Notes: a model not told the origin generated them from the letters alone. DNA of 64,000 nucleotides from Goleter apudmare HA4340-LM2 (GCA_019359495.1 JAHHHF010000076.1:62001-126000); one strand, 5' to 3'; counted from the stretch's first letter, positions 18,136 to 27,746 are shown. Numbers and translations: made by a program.

Positions 18136-19797
18136 CTAACCAATCACAATATAAGGCGAGTTAATCGCCGCTACACGGCCAGCGTTCACTAAGGCTTGAT
18201 ACACTATTGCCGCTACCTCAGCGCGTGTAGCATCGCGGGTAGGGTTGAGTTGTTTGGGGTTGGGGTAATTGACAATCACCCGCTTTTCTATAGCTTTGGC
18301 TACTGGAATTTTGCCATATTCAGGAATCTTAGCTTGATCATCAAATTTGAAAGTGGTTGTACCACTAGCAGATATCCCCAATCCATTTACCAAAGAGACA
18401 ATTACTTGCACACGCTGGATATTTTTGTTGGGGCCAAAAGTACCATCAGGAAAACCAGCGAGAAGTAAACCCCGATATGCCTGTTCAATTACCTGGGCTG
18501 CCCAAAAGTCTTTTGGCACATCCTTGAATTGGATTGCAGCACGGTTTGGCGATGGATTGAAAGCTTTTACTAGTAAAGCCGCATATTGTGCCCTTGTCAT
18601 TGTGGCATCGGGTTTAAATGTGCGATCAGGAAAGCCGCTCACTATCTCTTGTTTGACTAATTCTCTAATAAATGCTGCTGCCCAATGATTGCCAATATCA
18701 GTTAAGTCAGTAGGAATAGGTGTTGGCGTTGGTACGGGCGTTGGCGTTGGTACGGGCGTTGGCGTTGGTACGGGCGTTGGCGTTGGTACGGGCGTTGGCG
18801 TTGGTATGGGCGTTGGCGTTGGTACGGGTGTTGGTGTTGGTATGGGTGTTGGTGTTGGTATGGGAGTGGGTGTTGGTATGGGAGTGGGTGTTGGTGTTGG
18901 CGTTGGTATGGGCGTTGGTGTTGGTATGGGAGTCGCGGCAAACTCTATATTACCGGTGACTTTATTGGGATCTATTTGATTTCCCACAGAAAACAGCTTG
19001 TTAGTACTCGCATTTTGCAAATCAAACTTACCGTTATTGCGGAGGATGTTACCTCCTGGGTTCCCAGCACTACCTAAATCCGGTAAAGCATTCCCAATCA
19101 CCGTTATGCCATCATCAGTGTTTTGTTCACTAAAATTATTCCGTAAGATGGGACGCGCACTACCCGAAACAATTATCCCAGAGCGGTTTTCGGAGATTTT
19201 GTTATCTATGAGTGTAGGTGATGCAGTGTCACTGATAGCAATACCGTAACCTGTTTTGGAGAAAACGTTACTTTGAATTTGTCCTTTGGCATTTTTAGCG
19301 ATGGAAACACCATTGGCTGCATTCTCAGAGAACACATTGCCGATGATTGTAGGATTAGCATCACCAGTGGCAAAGACTCCCTCCCGTTTAGATTGGGTGA
19401 AGGTACTGTTAGCAACAATTGGGGCAGTGGACTCAGCCCAAACAGCACTACCACGACTAGCAAGATTGGTTACAGTCACTCCCCGTAGTTCTGCACCATC
19501 CAACATAACAATGGTGACGTTTTGTCCGGCAAAAGTCCGACTAAGGTAATTACCACTGCCTTCAATTAAAACATCACTGCCTTTGTTAGCTTCATTGCCT
19601 AAAACTATTACACCAGAGGGAACTGTTAGGGGAAAAACTTCACCACTGGCGGCATTATAATTACCAGCAGCTAATTGAATCTTGCTACCGATGGTGGCAT
19701 CCTTGAGAGCGCGGGCGATGGTTTTGAAGGGGGCTGCTTGGCTGCCAGGGTTAGCATCATTGCCATTAGCTGGATTTACGTAAAAATTTTGCGCCAT
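18136..19797 (-). CDS. Right-handed beta-helix protein with Pro-Thr repeat and three SLH domains
   Basis: The 553-residue protein has three parts. Residues ~1-285 form a DUF1565-type parallel beta-helix ([20 protein letters not shown], then repeating NxF/GI turns such as [20 protein letters not shown]). Residues ~290-363 are a PTPxPTP minisatellite-encoded stalk. Residues ~365-553 hold three SLH modules ([38 protein letters not shown], and a third, weaker one) that bind cell-wall polymer. It looks like a surface or periplasmic protein, yet the N-terminus MAQNFYVNP has no hydrophobic signal peptide. The polysaccharide target is unknown. Confidence 0.9.
   Translation of the reverse strand: MAQNFYVNPANGNDANPGSQAAPFKTIARALKDATIGSKIQLAAGNYNAASGEVFPLTVPSGVIVLGNEANKGSDVLIEGSGNYLSRTFAGQNVTIVMLDGAELRGVTVTNLASRGSAVWAESTAPIVANSTFTQSKREGVFATGDANPTIIGNVFSENAANGVSIAKNAKGQIQSNVFSKTGYGIAISDTASPTLIDNKISENRSGIIVSGSARPILRNNFSEQNTDDGITVIGNALPDLGSAGNPGGNILRNNGKFDLQNASTNKLFSVGNQIDPNKVTGNIEFAATPIPTPTPIPTPTPTPTPIPTPTPIPTPTPIPTPTPVPTPTPIPTPTPVPTPTPVPTPTPVPTPTPVPTPTPIPTDLTDIGNHWAAAFIRELVKQEIVSGFPDRTFKPDATMTRAQYAALLVKAFNPSPNRAAIQFKDVPKDFWAAQVIEQAYRGLLLAGFPDGTFGPNKNIQRVQVIVSLVNGLGISASGTTTFKFDDQAKIPEYGKIPVAKAIEKRVIVNYPNPKQLNPTRDATRAEVAAIVYQALVNAGRVAAINSPYIVIG
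18716..18936. repeat. Pro-Thr coding minisatellite
   Basis: Reading the plus strand, units such as GGCGTTGGTACGGGCGTT repeat with an 18-bp period, with drift to GGTGTTGGTATGGGAGTG on the right. The block encodes the [12 protein letters not shown] stalk of the beta-helix/SLH protein. The near-identical left half and diverged right half suggest recent expansion from the left side. Confidence 0.9.
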
Positions 19798-20281
19798 ATT
19801 TATACTACTGAAAAAGACATAGATATCCTACCGCTAACCATGAAAATGGGTAGCATTTGCTCATATTTAATTCGCAAGTTAGACTTCGACAGTCTGAGGA
19901 TGCATTCCGTAAAACATCGAAATAATTGGTTCTGAGCAAAAAAAGGAAAGTGCAGACAAGTTTTGTTGCAGACTAATTTCTACTGATCAATTTCTTTGAT
20001 GGAATGTAACAAATTGTTACTTCGGTTTGTAGCCAGTGGTAACAGGAAATGATGCAAAGGCGATCGCACTGAGTAATCAAGTTGGTCTTGTAGTGAGACT
20101 TTGGTGATCAAGTTGGCAAAAGCGATCACATCTTGACGATGTTTTTTGATACCCTGCGGTAAATAAACATAACCAGAACCCTGACAAAGCGCAAAGTCTG
20201 AGCCGAGGTTTCCTCGGCTCAGAACTTTGTAAGAGACACCAAACAACCCATCACTAGTTAGCTTTATTTGCACTACTCTAC
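19798..20281. other. Mostly intergenic region between SLH protein and K+ channel
   Basis: About 480 bp. The right half contains a 97-codon minus-strand frame listed separately with low confidence. A small inverted repeat, TGAGCCGAGG / CCTCGGCTCA near 20200-20222, lies within that frame and would form a strong hairpin. Nothing else is recognised. Confidence 0.5.
19980..20273 (-). CDS. Possible small protein downstream of K+ channel
   Basis: This is a doubtful gene of up to 97 codons with a GTG start 8 bp after the K+ channel stop codon; AGGTAGAG before it is a weak Shine-Dalgarno sequence. The product has no recognisable motif and no membrane segment. The frame crosses a hairpin-forming palindrome (around 20200-20222), which is more typical of non-coding sequence. 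It may instead be the 3' untranslated region of the channel transcript. Confidence 0.3.
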   Translation of the reverse strand: MQIKLTSDGLFGVSYKVLSRGNLGSDFALCQGSGYVYLPQGIKKHRQDVIAFANLITKVSLQDQLDYSVRSPLHHFLLPLATNRSNNLLHSIKEIDQ

Positions 20282-21079
20282 CTAATCAACTTTGATAACA
20301 GGTAGCTTCGTACCACACCTTTTACAAAAACCAGCATCCGCATCATGATAAGCCAAACCACAACCAGAACAAATTTTTTCTACCTGATTGGCGGTTTTTA
20401 CCAATCGCTTAATTAAATCCCCAACTTGCCAAGGAATCAGCCCAATCCCAGTTAAAATCATCAACACTGTCAGCCATCGCCCTAATTCTGAAATCGGAGT
20501 TACATCACCAAATCCCACAGTTGTCATAGTGACAACAGAAAAATAAAGTGCATCTAAAAAAGTAGCAAAACCTTCAGGGTTAACTGGATGCTCAACTTGA
20601 TAAATTAAGCCCGAGTAAACAAATATTATGGCAAATAAGGTAAATAATATCCGAATAAATATGACGCCGTCTTCAGTACTTATAGTACTAAATAAAACTT
20701 TCTTATCTATAAATCTGATTAACCGTAAAATCCGAAACCACCGCAACAACCGGATAAAACTAATATCAACTGCTCCGAGAAAAAACGGCAAAATAGCCAT
20801 TAAATCAATCATTGAATAAAAACTCAGCAAGTACTTAATCCTATTCTCGGCACTCCAAAGACGCAGTGTGTATTCCAGTACAAAGATTATGAGGATGACT
20901 GTATCTACTAAATTCAAATAAAACCGCAATGAACCAGGAATATTATAAGTTTCTGCCACAAAAATTCCTGATGACAGCAACACCAATCCAGCAATTGTTA
21001 AATTAATTGCTTTACCTATTGGCGTGTCTAAATCTTTGAGAAAAAATTCGGTGTTTTCTTTAGTCAGTAACATATTCAT
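20282..21079 (-). CDS. Voltage-gated-type K+ channel with C-terminal zinc ribbon
   Basis: The 265-residue protein has six membrane segments with an Arg-rich S4 (LLRWFRILRLIRF) and a canonical K+ selectivity filter in TTVGFGDVTP. After S6 comes a short C-terminal zinc ribbon, C-S-G-C-G-L-A-Y then C-K-R-C-G, with four cysteines as two CxxC pairs. The filter predicts K+ selectivity. The ribbon may bind Zn and serve as an oligomerisation or redox/metal-sensing module; that is inference. It is transcribed away from a divergent deaminase gene. No other channel domain such as RCK or cNMP is present. Confidence 0.93.
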   Translation of the reverse strand: MNMLLTKENTEFFLKDLDTPIGKAINLTIAGLVLLSSGIFVAETYNIPGSLRFYLNLVDTVILIIFVLEYTLRLWSAENRIKYLLSFYSMIDLMAILPFFLGAVDISFIRLLRWFRILRLIRFIDKKVLFSTISTEDGVIFIRILFTLFAIIFVYSGLIYQVEHPVNPEGFATFLDALYFSVVTMTTVGFGDVTPISELGRWLTVLMILTGIGLIPWQVGDLIKRLVKTANQVEKICSGCGLAYHDADAGFCKRCGTKLPVIKVD

Positions 21080-21165
21080 GTCCAGCCAATTTTTAGGAAT
21101 TCGCAGAAATCACAATTACAATGCGATATTCTTAAACATTATCCTGATTAATTTTTCATTTGGTT

Positions 21166-21597
21166 ATGAACCCAGAATATTTTATGCATCTAGCACTAGC
21201 AGAAGCAAAAAAAGGCGATGCGCCTTATGGTGCGGTGATTGTTAAAGATAACGAAGTTGTAGCTGTAGCTCATAATACTGTCAGACGACAGAGTGATCCA
21301 TCTGCCCATGCAGAAATCAATGTTATTCGTAGCTTAACAGCTAAACTCCAAAATCCTTCTTTAGAAGGTTATAGCATATATACAACTGGTGAGCCTTGCC
21401 CAATGTGTGCTACTGCTTGCGTTTGGACTGGTATCTCAGAAATTGTATATGGTGCTTCAATTCAAGAATTAATTGCGATCAACCAATCGCAAATTGATAT
21501 ATCTTGTGAAGAGGTAATTGCCAAGTCTTTTAGGAATATCAAAGTGACAAAAGGCATTTTAAAAGCAGAATGTTTGCAGTTATTCCAATTATCTTAG
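21166..21597 (+). CDS. Nucleoside/guanine deaminase family zinc hydrolase
   Basis: The ATG at 21166 (MNPEYFMHLALAEA) is used; a TTG two codons upstream is less likely. The 143-residue protein has the cytidine-deaminase-fold zinc motifs HAEINVIRS (HAE) and GEPCPMCATACVWTGI (PCxxC). Length and the EPCPMCATACVW variant fit the guanine deaminase / tRNA-adenosine-deaminase-like superfamily. It should hydrolytically deaminate a purine or related base; the exact substrate cannot be set from sequence. It is divergent from the K+ channel gene with an 86-bp shared promoter region. Confidence 0.92.
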   Translation: MNPEYFMHLALAEAKKGDAPYGAVIVKDNEVVAVAHNTVRRQSDPSAHAEINVIRSLTAKLQNPSLEGYSIYTTGEPCPMCATACVWTGISEIVYGASIQELIAINQSQIDISCEEVIAKSFRNIKVTKGILKAECLQLFQLS

Positions 21598-21847
21598 GTA
21601 TTATTTATCAAAAGCGATGGGAAACTTCATCCATAAGGAAATGAGGTTTCCCGCACGTAGGAAAATGGAGTATGGTTTTTTCTAAATATTTGGCGTTTTG
21701 TAGTGATTTTAAATGTACTGATAGTGCAAATATTCTCATTCTAGAGAAAAATATGCGTGATACCTAGATTTTGCCGTTATTTAAGGTTTTTCCCCCCTTT
21801 CTCTTGGCTTAATTTAGCAGTGCATTGAAATACTACTTTCTGCTCGG

Positions 21848-23197
21848 TTATTCCCAATCTTTGATTGTGCTGTGATTATCTAAATTTTTAATAACCTGGT
21901 AATATCGCTCTTCTACATCTTTGTAGTCTTGTTCTTGTGATAGTCCCTCACGGCTATCTTGTAAAATCATGTCAGCATGACGTCGCAGGGCTGCATGATA
22001 TTTACAATTATTCGTACAATTAGCAATTACAGCTATAGCTTCTAACAAACGAATAGTGACTGCGGCGTCAGACCTTTCATACTGGCGAATTTGGTTAAAA
22101 GCAGCGTCAGTTAATCCAGCAAAATCTACACTTTCGGCAATTACCCGCAGTTGATTATTTGTATCGTAGCGATAAGATGAAGGGAAGTCCCTTTGCACAA
22201 TGTGACAAAATCCAGCACTTAATTGATCAATACAGCGAATTGCTGTAAATGGGTCATTCACCGCAGGAGAAATAGCACGTAAGGCGATTTCTACCAACTG
22301 ATTGATGGGAAATTCTAGATCCTGTTGTTCTGTACGATCTTTACCCAAAATAAAAGTATTATTGATTTGTTTTGTAAGTTTTTGATTCACTTTCTCACCA
22401 GGAAAAACCAAGACTAAATCACTACCTTGAACTACAAATTTCCCTGGTCGAGTCTGGAGACGGATTAATAAATTATAATTGCAAGCAATTTTCATCAATT
22501 GTTCATCATCGATCGCTTGTAAATAACCAGTGCTATTGGCTCGAATTGGTAAAGCTTCCTCTTCAAAAGATATGGGTATTTCTCCAATTTGTTCTCTGTA
22601 TGCTGGTTTGCTATGACCAATTTTTTCGGGAAACAGGCGATTAATAGTTTTATGTAAATCGTCACTAACATTTATGATGACGTGCGATGCCTGAATTATG
22701 GTTGAAGCATGATGGATAAAATAAATCAACACACCAATGCTAATAATTGCCAGTAAAGTGCCGACTGTAACCGAAAGTTGTGGTACAAACTCTTCGTATC
22801 CATCTCCTTCTCCATGAATCGTTCGCAGTACGAGCAAGCAGTAAATAAATGTACTAATAAATGTGCCAAGGACAATCTGATTACCTGTATCCTGCATAAA
22901 ATTACGCAGTAGTCGCGGCCCAAAATTGGAAGCAGCCAACTGAAGCGCCACGATTGTAATTGAAAAAGCCGTAGCAGCAACACTGATCATGGAACCTGCA
23001 ACAGTTCCTAAGAGCGATCGCGCTCCATCTGCTCCACCAGTGTACATCCACCAATAATTAATTTCTACCTGATCTGTGCGGTCAAGAGTGAGCATTGTGA
23101 AAGCTAAAGCAGTAGCTACTACTGCCATGACTGCTGGGATAAACCAGTAACTTGAGTGGATCTGATCCCAAAGCTTGCTTAACTTGACGTTTCTCAT
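21848..23197 (-). CDS. DUF2254 predicted membrane protein
   Basis: The 449-residue protein has four N-terminal membrane segments (about residues 15-40, 60-85, 105-127 and 143-163) and a large soluble C-terminal domain. Family signatures include SMISVAATAFSITIVALQLAASNFGPRLLRNFM and ISPAVNDPFTAIRCIDQL. DUF2254 is widespread and uncharacterised. It is the last gene of a four-gene minus-strand operon, overlapping the MscS stop by 4 bp (ATGA), so translational coupling is likely. Co-operon channels suggest a role in ion or osmotic homeostasis; that is inference. Confidence 0.92.
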   Translation of the reverse strand: MRNVKLSKLWDQIHSSYWFIPAVMAVVATALAFTMLTLDRTDQVEINYWWMYTGGADGARSLLGTVAGSMISVAATAFSITIVALQLAASNFGPRLLRNFMQDTGNQIVLGTFISTFIYCLLVLRTIHGEGDGYEEFVPQLSVTVGTLLAIISIGVLIYFIHHASTIIQASHVIINVSDDLHKTINRLFPEKIGHSKPAYREQIGEIPISFEEEALPIRANSTGYLQAIDDEQLMKIACNYNLLIRLQTRPGKFVVQGSDLVLVFPGEKVNQKLTKQINNTFILGKDRTEQQDLEFPINQLVEIALRAISPAVNDPFTAIRCIDQLSAGFCHIVQRDFPSSYRYDTNNQLRVIAESVDFAGLTDAAFNQIRQYERSDAAVTIRLLEAIAVIANCTNNCKYHAALRRHADMILQDSREGLSQEQDYKDVEERYYQVIKNLDNHSTIKDWE

Positions 23198-24201
23198 TGT
23201 TCGTTGGTTTGAGAATCTACTTTGCCGTTGTTATCTTGTGAGGAGCGTACTTGAGCAAGTAATCTGAGTGAATCACTAATGCGGCGGGCTTTTGGTACTT
23301 CACCTTTACCAGAAGGCCAGCCTTCACGCTGACGGGTGCGATCGCCATCTGTCTCTTCGGTTTGGTCGTGGAACAGAATTTGTTGCGTTGGGAAGGGCAA
23401 ATCAATACCATTTGCAACGAGCTTTTTCTTAATTGCAGTAATCACCTTGTCCCGTGATTGCAGATCATCTATTCGTCGTGGTGGATGAATCCACCAACGC
23501 ACACGGATGTTGACAGTGCTTTCGGCAAGTTCCATTGCCAGTACATCAGGAGCCGGGTCTTTTAAAACTTCATCTATACTATGCACTGCCTCTAGCATTA
23601 ACTGCTTGGCTAGGTCAATGTCGTCGTTGTAACCAATGCCGACATCGTATTCTAATCGACGGTTATCAAAGGCAGTGTTGACAGTCACAGAATTGGTAAA
23701 CAACTCCGAGTTAGGAATCACAATCCGCCGACCATCGTAGGTTCTGATTGTTGTGGCGCGTGTTTCGATATTTTCGACAGTTCCCTCGAAGTTTTTAAAG
23801 ACTATCTGGTCATCAATTTGAAAAGGTTCAGTTAGCAGAATTAAAATCCCAGCTAAGAAGTTTTGTAGGATATCACGGAAAGCAAAACCAATGGCAACAC
23901 CACTAATTCCCAACAGTTGCACCAAATCACCAGCTCTAAATGTGGGAATCACAATAGAAAGGGCAATAAACAACCCAATCAAAATTATTATTCCTTGCGT
24001 TAACCTTCCCAGTACTAATCCTAGATTACGAGCGTAGCGACGGTTACGAGTTAACCGCTTGACTAGTACTTTAACTCTGCTGGCAACAAATAAAAAGAGT
24101 AGAAAGACAATCAACGCTAAGACAATGTTTGGTAGCAAAGCTATCAAACCGTTGATCATGCTTTGAACCTTATCCCAAGCTGCGGAGATTTCTGCATTCA
24201 T
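23194..24201 (-). CDS. Small-conductance mechanosensitive channel (MscS family)
   Basis: The 335-residue protein has three N-terminal membrane helices, then the MscS pore and beta domain: LLGISGVAIGFAFRDILQNFLAGILIL (TM3 region), QIDDQIVFKNFEGTVENIETRATTI and the hydrophilic vestibule VGIGYNDDIDLAK. MscS proteins gate in response to membrane tension and release solutes during hypo-osmotic shock. The last ~60 residues form a polar tail (EETDGDRTRQREGWPSGKGE) beyond the usual core. Third gene of the operon: 32 bp after the ion transporter gene and a 4-bp overlap with DUF2254. Confidence 0.95.
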   Translation of the reverse strand: MNAEISAAWDKVQSMINGLIALLPNIVLALIVFLLFLFVASRVKVLVKRLTRNRRYARNLGLVLGRLTQGIIILIGLFIALSIVIPTFRAGDLVQLLGISGVAIGFAFRDILQNFLAGILILLTEPFQIDDQIVFKNFEGTVENIETRATTIRTYDGRRIVIPNSELFTNSVTVNTAFDNRRLEYDVGIGYNDDIDLAKQLMLEAVHSIDEVLKDPAPDVLAMELAESTVNIRVRWWIHPPRRIDDLQSRDKVITAIKKKLVANGIDLPFPTQQILFHDQTEETDGDRTRQREGWPSGKGEVPKARRISDSLRLLAQVRSSQDNNGKVDSQTNEQ

Positions 24202-24233
24202 GAAGTTTCCTCACTAATTAATTTTTGCTAACG

Positions 24234-25049
24234 TCAACGCTCAGAATTTTGATGCAATAATTCTTGGATTTCCTCTCGTAATGCGGCGATTTCACCGTGA
24301 AGCAGTTGAATCGATTTCGCTCCAGCTAACTCTGCTTCATCATCATCGGCATCACGACCAATAAAAAACGTCGCCAGAGTTGCAGTGACATAGCCAAATA
24401 CGGCAAACGCATACAACGCTAAGAAAAAACAAAGTACCCTACCTTCGGGGGTTTTAGGCCAATACTCAGAACCCATCGTCGTGATGAGCATGGCTGTCCA
24501 CCATAAAGCAGTGCCGTAGTTGTGCAGCCCTGATTCCACAGGAACTTCGTTTTCAAATACATACATTCCTGCTGCTCCTAGTAAAGTAACAATCACTGTT
24601 AACGCCACAACATAACCAAATCCTCGACGGCTAATACTTGCTGAGAGAACTCGCATTCCTCGGTTAGCACGAGTCATGACTCGCAACAGTTGCAACCCTC
24701 GCACAGCCCGTGCTGTTCGTAATATTTTTATGACTCGGATAATCCGAAAAGTACGCAGCGCTGGCAAAAATAGAGAAATAGCTGTGAGCCAGCTGCTTTT
24801 GATGTAGGAAATTTTACGAGGAGCGATCGCTAGTTTTAGGAGAAAATCTAATATAAAAATAATCCAGATAGTGATGCTAACAACTTCTAGTAAAGAGTTT
24901 AATCCCCAGATGATTTCGATGATGAATAGTGCTAACCACACAAAGCCCAAAACCAGCATGGGAGTTTCTAACCAATCTTCCAACTGTTGCAATACTTCGA
25001 TACGTTCTTTTTCTAGGGCTTGTTTTTCCAAAAGCTTAGAACTACTCAT
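24234..25049 (-). CDS. Six-TM ion transporter with non-canonical pore
   Basis: The 271-residue protein has a voltage-gated-channel layout: S1-S3, an S4-like basic segment (RIIRVIKILRTARAVRGLQL), S5, pore helix and S6, then a charged coiled tail (GEIAALREEIQELLHQ). In place of the K+ filter TVG(Y/F)GD the pore loop reads ITTMGSEYWPKTPEG. Selectivity is therefore uncertain: it could be a divergent K+ channel, a less selective cation channel or a modulatory subunit. It is the second gene of the operon, 19 bp after the DUF389-like gene and 32 bp before MscS. Confidence 0.9.
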   Translation of the reverse strand: MSSSKLLEKQALEKERIEVLQQLEDWLETPMLVLGFVWLALFIIEIIWGLNSLLEVVSITIWIIFILDFLLKLAIAPRKISYIKSSWLTAISLFLPALRTFRIIRVIKILRTARAVRGLQLLRVMTRANRGMRVLSASISRRGFGYVVALTVIVTLLGAAGMYVFENEVPVESGLHNYGTALWWTAMLITTMGSEYWPKTPEGRVLCFFLALYAFAVFGYVTATLATFFIGRDADDDEAELAGAKSIQLLHGEIAALREEIQELLHQNSER

Positions 25050-25068
25050 AATGATTCGTAATTCGTAA

Positions 25069-25455
25069 TTAATTGCTAGTAGCAGGAGTTTCTAGGACGT
25101 TGACATCAACTAAAGGTGTGACGTTAAAATCTTGTTTTAATAATTGAGTTTGAATTGATTTGGTGAGGCGATCGCGGATTTCTTCGCTAGACGCTGTAAC
25201 TTCCGGTTGACGCTGCACATAAATAACAGATAGCAGGGTATCCTGATCTTCAATATTGGAGCGTGTGAAGCGTACATTAGACTCGACTAATCTTGCTAAA
25301 CCAACTTCTCGATTAGAAACATGAACAATCACCACATCAATTGGTTCGTCTGCATTTCCTTCAAACCGTGAAAGATTTGAGCCGTTATGAGATTTAGCGA
25401 TGTCAATCACTGCTGTTCCGTTTCCTCGCGGCACTTGGATAATAAGTTGACGCAT
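25069..25455 (-). CDS. DUF389 N-terminal-domain-like protein
   Basis: The 128-residue soluble protein starts MRQLIIQVPRGNGTAVIDIA and contains VVIVHVSNREVGLARLVE, matching the cytoplasmic N-terminal domain that precedes the membrane part of DUF389 (TIGR00341) transporters. The membrane part is absent: the frame ends at TPATSN and the next gene is a channel. It may be a stand-alone regulatory domain or the remnant of a longer gene. It opens a four-gene operon, with 19 bp to the ion transporter. The family match is from memory of its sequence pattern, so it is moderate. Confidence 0.75.
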   Translation of the reverse strand: MRQLIIQVPRGNGTAVIDIAKSHNGSNLSRFEGNADEPIDVVIVHVSNREVGLARLVESNVRFTRSNIEDQDTLLSVIYVQRQPEVTASSEEIRDRLTKSIQTQLLKQDFNVTPLVDVNVLETPATSN

Positions 25456-25585
25456 TTTAACCTCCTACCGCTAACCATCTTGCTTTTTGAGGCGATCGCT
25501 CTACTATCCAAAGAAATATTTTGTCAAAAGTTCAACTAGTTAATCAGTTGCGCTTCATCCCATTTAACTTTTAGTCACAAATTTA

Positions 25586-25628
25586 CAGCTTCGGCAAATA
25601 ACCAAGGTTGGAGAATTCGCCGAAGCTG
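25586..25628. repeat. Inverted repeat downstream of glmM
   Basis: CAGCTTCGGC (25586-25595) and GCCGAAGCTG (25619-25628) are perfect 10-bp arms around a 23-nt spacer that itself holds CCAAGGTTGG. It lies ~45 bp after the glmM stop and could end that transcript, but it lacks a clear T-tract on the minus strand. Confidence 0.6.
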
Positions 25629-25673
25629 GGAGGAAAAATTTCGTATTTTTTAAAAGCTGAAAAAATCGCTGAT

Positions 25674-27143
25674 TTAAACTGCTAAATGTTGCTGGACTTG
25701 TGAGACTAATTCATTTGTCCAGTGGTTGGCTAGTTCAGCATCAGCCGCTTCCACCATCACTCTGATTACTGGTTCTGTACCAGAGGCGCGGACTAAAATT
25801 CTGCCAGCATCACCCATTGCGGCTTCAGCAAGGGCGATCGCTTGTTGTACGGGTTCGCAATCTTTCCAGCCTAAACGGCGATCGCGGTCTAAAACTCGCA
25901 CGTTCCGCAACAGTTGGGGATAGGTTTGGAAGCTTTGGTCTACCATATCGCTAAGGGAAACACCTGCGACTTTCACCAAGGCGGCGATGTGTAAAGCTGT
26001 TAACAAACCATCTCCAGTAACGCCATAGTGACGACACAGAATGTGACCAGATTGTTCGCCGCCTAGCATTCCCCCAGTCCGCAGCAATTCTGCTTGCACG
26101 TACTGATCGCCTACGGCTGTGCGAATCAAGTTACCGCCGTGTTTTTGCCAAGCCCTTTCAAAGCCTAAGTTAGCCATGACTGTAGAAACAATCAGGCTGT
26201 CTGGTAGTTGTTGCTGTTGTTGTAAGTAGCGTCCCCACAGATAGAGGATGTAATCGCCATTTACTTGGCGTCCGGTGTTGTCTACAGCTAACACGCGGTC
26301 GGCATCACCATCAAAGGCAAAGCCTAGATCGGCGTTGTGTTCCTGGACGGTTGCTTGCAAAATATCTAGGTGAGTGGAACCGCAGTTGACGTTGATGCGA
26401 TCGCCATCTGCTTGATTATGCAAGCAGATCACTTCTGCACCCATTTCCTGAAATACTGCCGGGGCTAACCCCACGGCTGCACCCCACGCCAAGTCTAAAA
26501 CTACCTTCATCCCCTGAAGATTAACTACACCCTGTAAAGGTGTTTTCAAGGCGGCGCTATAACTCTCTACTAATTCATTACGTCCATAATGTCGCCCGCA
26601 ATTGCCCATGCTGGTAGCTACTGAGATATTGCCACGTAGTCCTGCTTCAATTTCTGCCTGCAATGCTGGCGGTAACTTAGCACCATTGCTACCAAAAACT
26701 TTAATGCCGTTATCTTCTGGCGGGTTGTGGCTGGCAGAAATCATCACTCCGCCGATCGCATCACTGACGCTGGTGAGATAGGCGACGCAAGGAGTAGGGC
26801 ATAATCCCAAATACCAAACTTCTACACCTGCTGCTGTTAACCCGGCACTCAAGGCCATCGCCAGCATATCGCTGGAATTTCTGGAGTCTTGTCCAAGAAT
26901 GATTGGTCCTGATTGGGAAGCATGGCTACGCAAAACTATACCCACCCAAAACCCTACTTGCAATGCTAAGGGCGCATTCAGTAAATCTCCCACTCTTCCA
27001 CGGATACCATCTGTCCCAAATAAGGGATTGGCTGGCAATGCTATGAGGTTAGTCCCAAAACTACCTGCAATATTGTTTCCTGGTCTATCAGAGGCAGAAC
27101 CTGCACCAATGCCGCCTTGAGTCCGAGTTATAGATGAAACCAT
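25674..27143 (-). CDS. glmM: Phosphoglucosamine mutase GlmM
   Basis: The ATG at 27143 ([11 protein letters not shown]) is preferred; an upstream in-frame GTG would add seven residues. The 489-residue phosphohexomutase has the four expected parts: N-terminal [15 protein letters not shown], catalytic serine loop [17 protein letters not shown] (Ser phosphorylated), metal loop DGDADR, sugar-binding GEQSGHI, and phosphate loop [12 protein letters not shown]. It converts glucosamine-6-phosphate to glucosamine-1-phosphate for UDP-GlcNAc synthesis and thus peptidoglycan. The N-terminus has a Gly/Ser-rich extension of ~35 residues before the first domain. It appears to be a single-gene unit. Confidence 0.96.
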   Translation of the reverse strand: MVSSITRTQGGIGAGSASDRPGNNIAGSFGTNLIALPANPLFGTDGIRGRVGDLLNAPLALQVGFWVGIVLRSHASQSGPIILGQDSRNSSDMLAMALSAGLTAAGVEVWYLGLCPTPCVAYLTSVSDAIGGVMISASHNPPEDNGIKVFGSNGAKLPPALQAEIEAGLRGNISVATSMGNCGRHYGRNELVESYSAALKTPLQGVVNLQGMKVVLDLAWGAAVGLAPAVFQEMGAEVICLHNQADGDRINVNCGSTHLDILQATVQEHNADLGFAFDGDADRVLAVDNTGRQVNGDYILYLWGRYLQQQQQLPDSLIVSTVMANLGFERAWQKHGGNLIRTAVGDQYVQAELLRTGGMLGGEQSGHILCRHYGVTGDGLLTALHIAALVKVAGVSLSDMVDQSFQTYPQLLRNVRVLDRDRRLGWKDCEPVQQAIALAEAAMGDAGRILVRASGTEPVIRVMVEAADAELANHWTNELVSQVQQHLAV

Positions 27144-27746
27144 AAGTTTAAACACTCCACACAATCACACTGGAGAATAGCACTTTACAATTTGTTCAAC
27201 AATTGAGTCTCAATGCCTTTTGATTGACGAGTATCTATTTATCAATCAGGATATATACGCACTTGATTAGTCAGTAGTTCTCAAATCTACTTTTCTTTTA
27301 CAGACAGCGATCGCTCACTTCTACGCTTATGTATACATTATTTTTTTGATGGACGGATTATCTCAGTCAGAGGATTTATCTGTAATTTTACGTTTAAATA
27401 TTCGTGACTAATTGTAAAGATTGCCTAAAGTAAATGTTTTTATTGGTAAAAGCCGCAATTAGTAGCCGTCAGAGGAGAGCAAAGGGGACAGGAAGTAGGG
27501 GAGTAGATGCCGTATTTAAATGTAGAGGCTGGAAATAAAGACGCATTATTTCTCGTGCTCAGACCTTGAAATCAATATTTTTCCTTTGAGAATAAATAAA
27601 TTTAGACTTTGCCTGTAACTTCTCTACTTAAGAAATTTTAATATAAATTCTCATCAAATAGTTTTAAGGTAACGTTTTAATGGCCTTTTTTAGCCGTTAG
27701 TAAATTACACTCCGGCAGTTGACCTTTTAAAGTAGAGAAATTTAGC
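27144..27746. other. Long intergenic region upstream of heme oxygenase
   Basis: About 600 bp between divergent glmM and heme oxygenase. It is AT-rich, with one HIP1 octamer near 27307 and a purine-rich patch (GGAGAGCAAAGGGGACAGGA, near 27471-27491). I find no open frame with protein character, no tRNA and no long inverted repeat. The length suggests extended control of heme oxygenase or an unrecognised small RNA. Confidence 0.5.

Noticed and set aside
18689-18979. Long glycine/valine frames on the plus strand opposite the PTP repeat
   Set aside because: They are antisense shadows of the Pro-Thr minisatellite.
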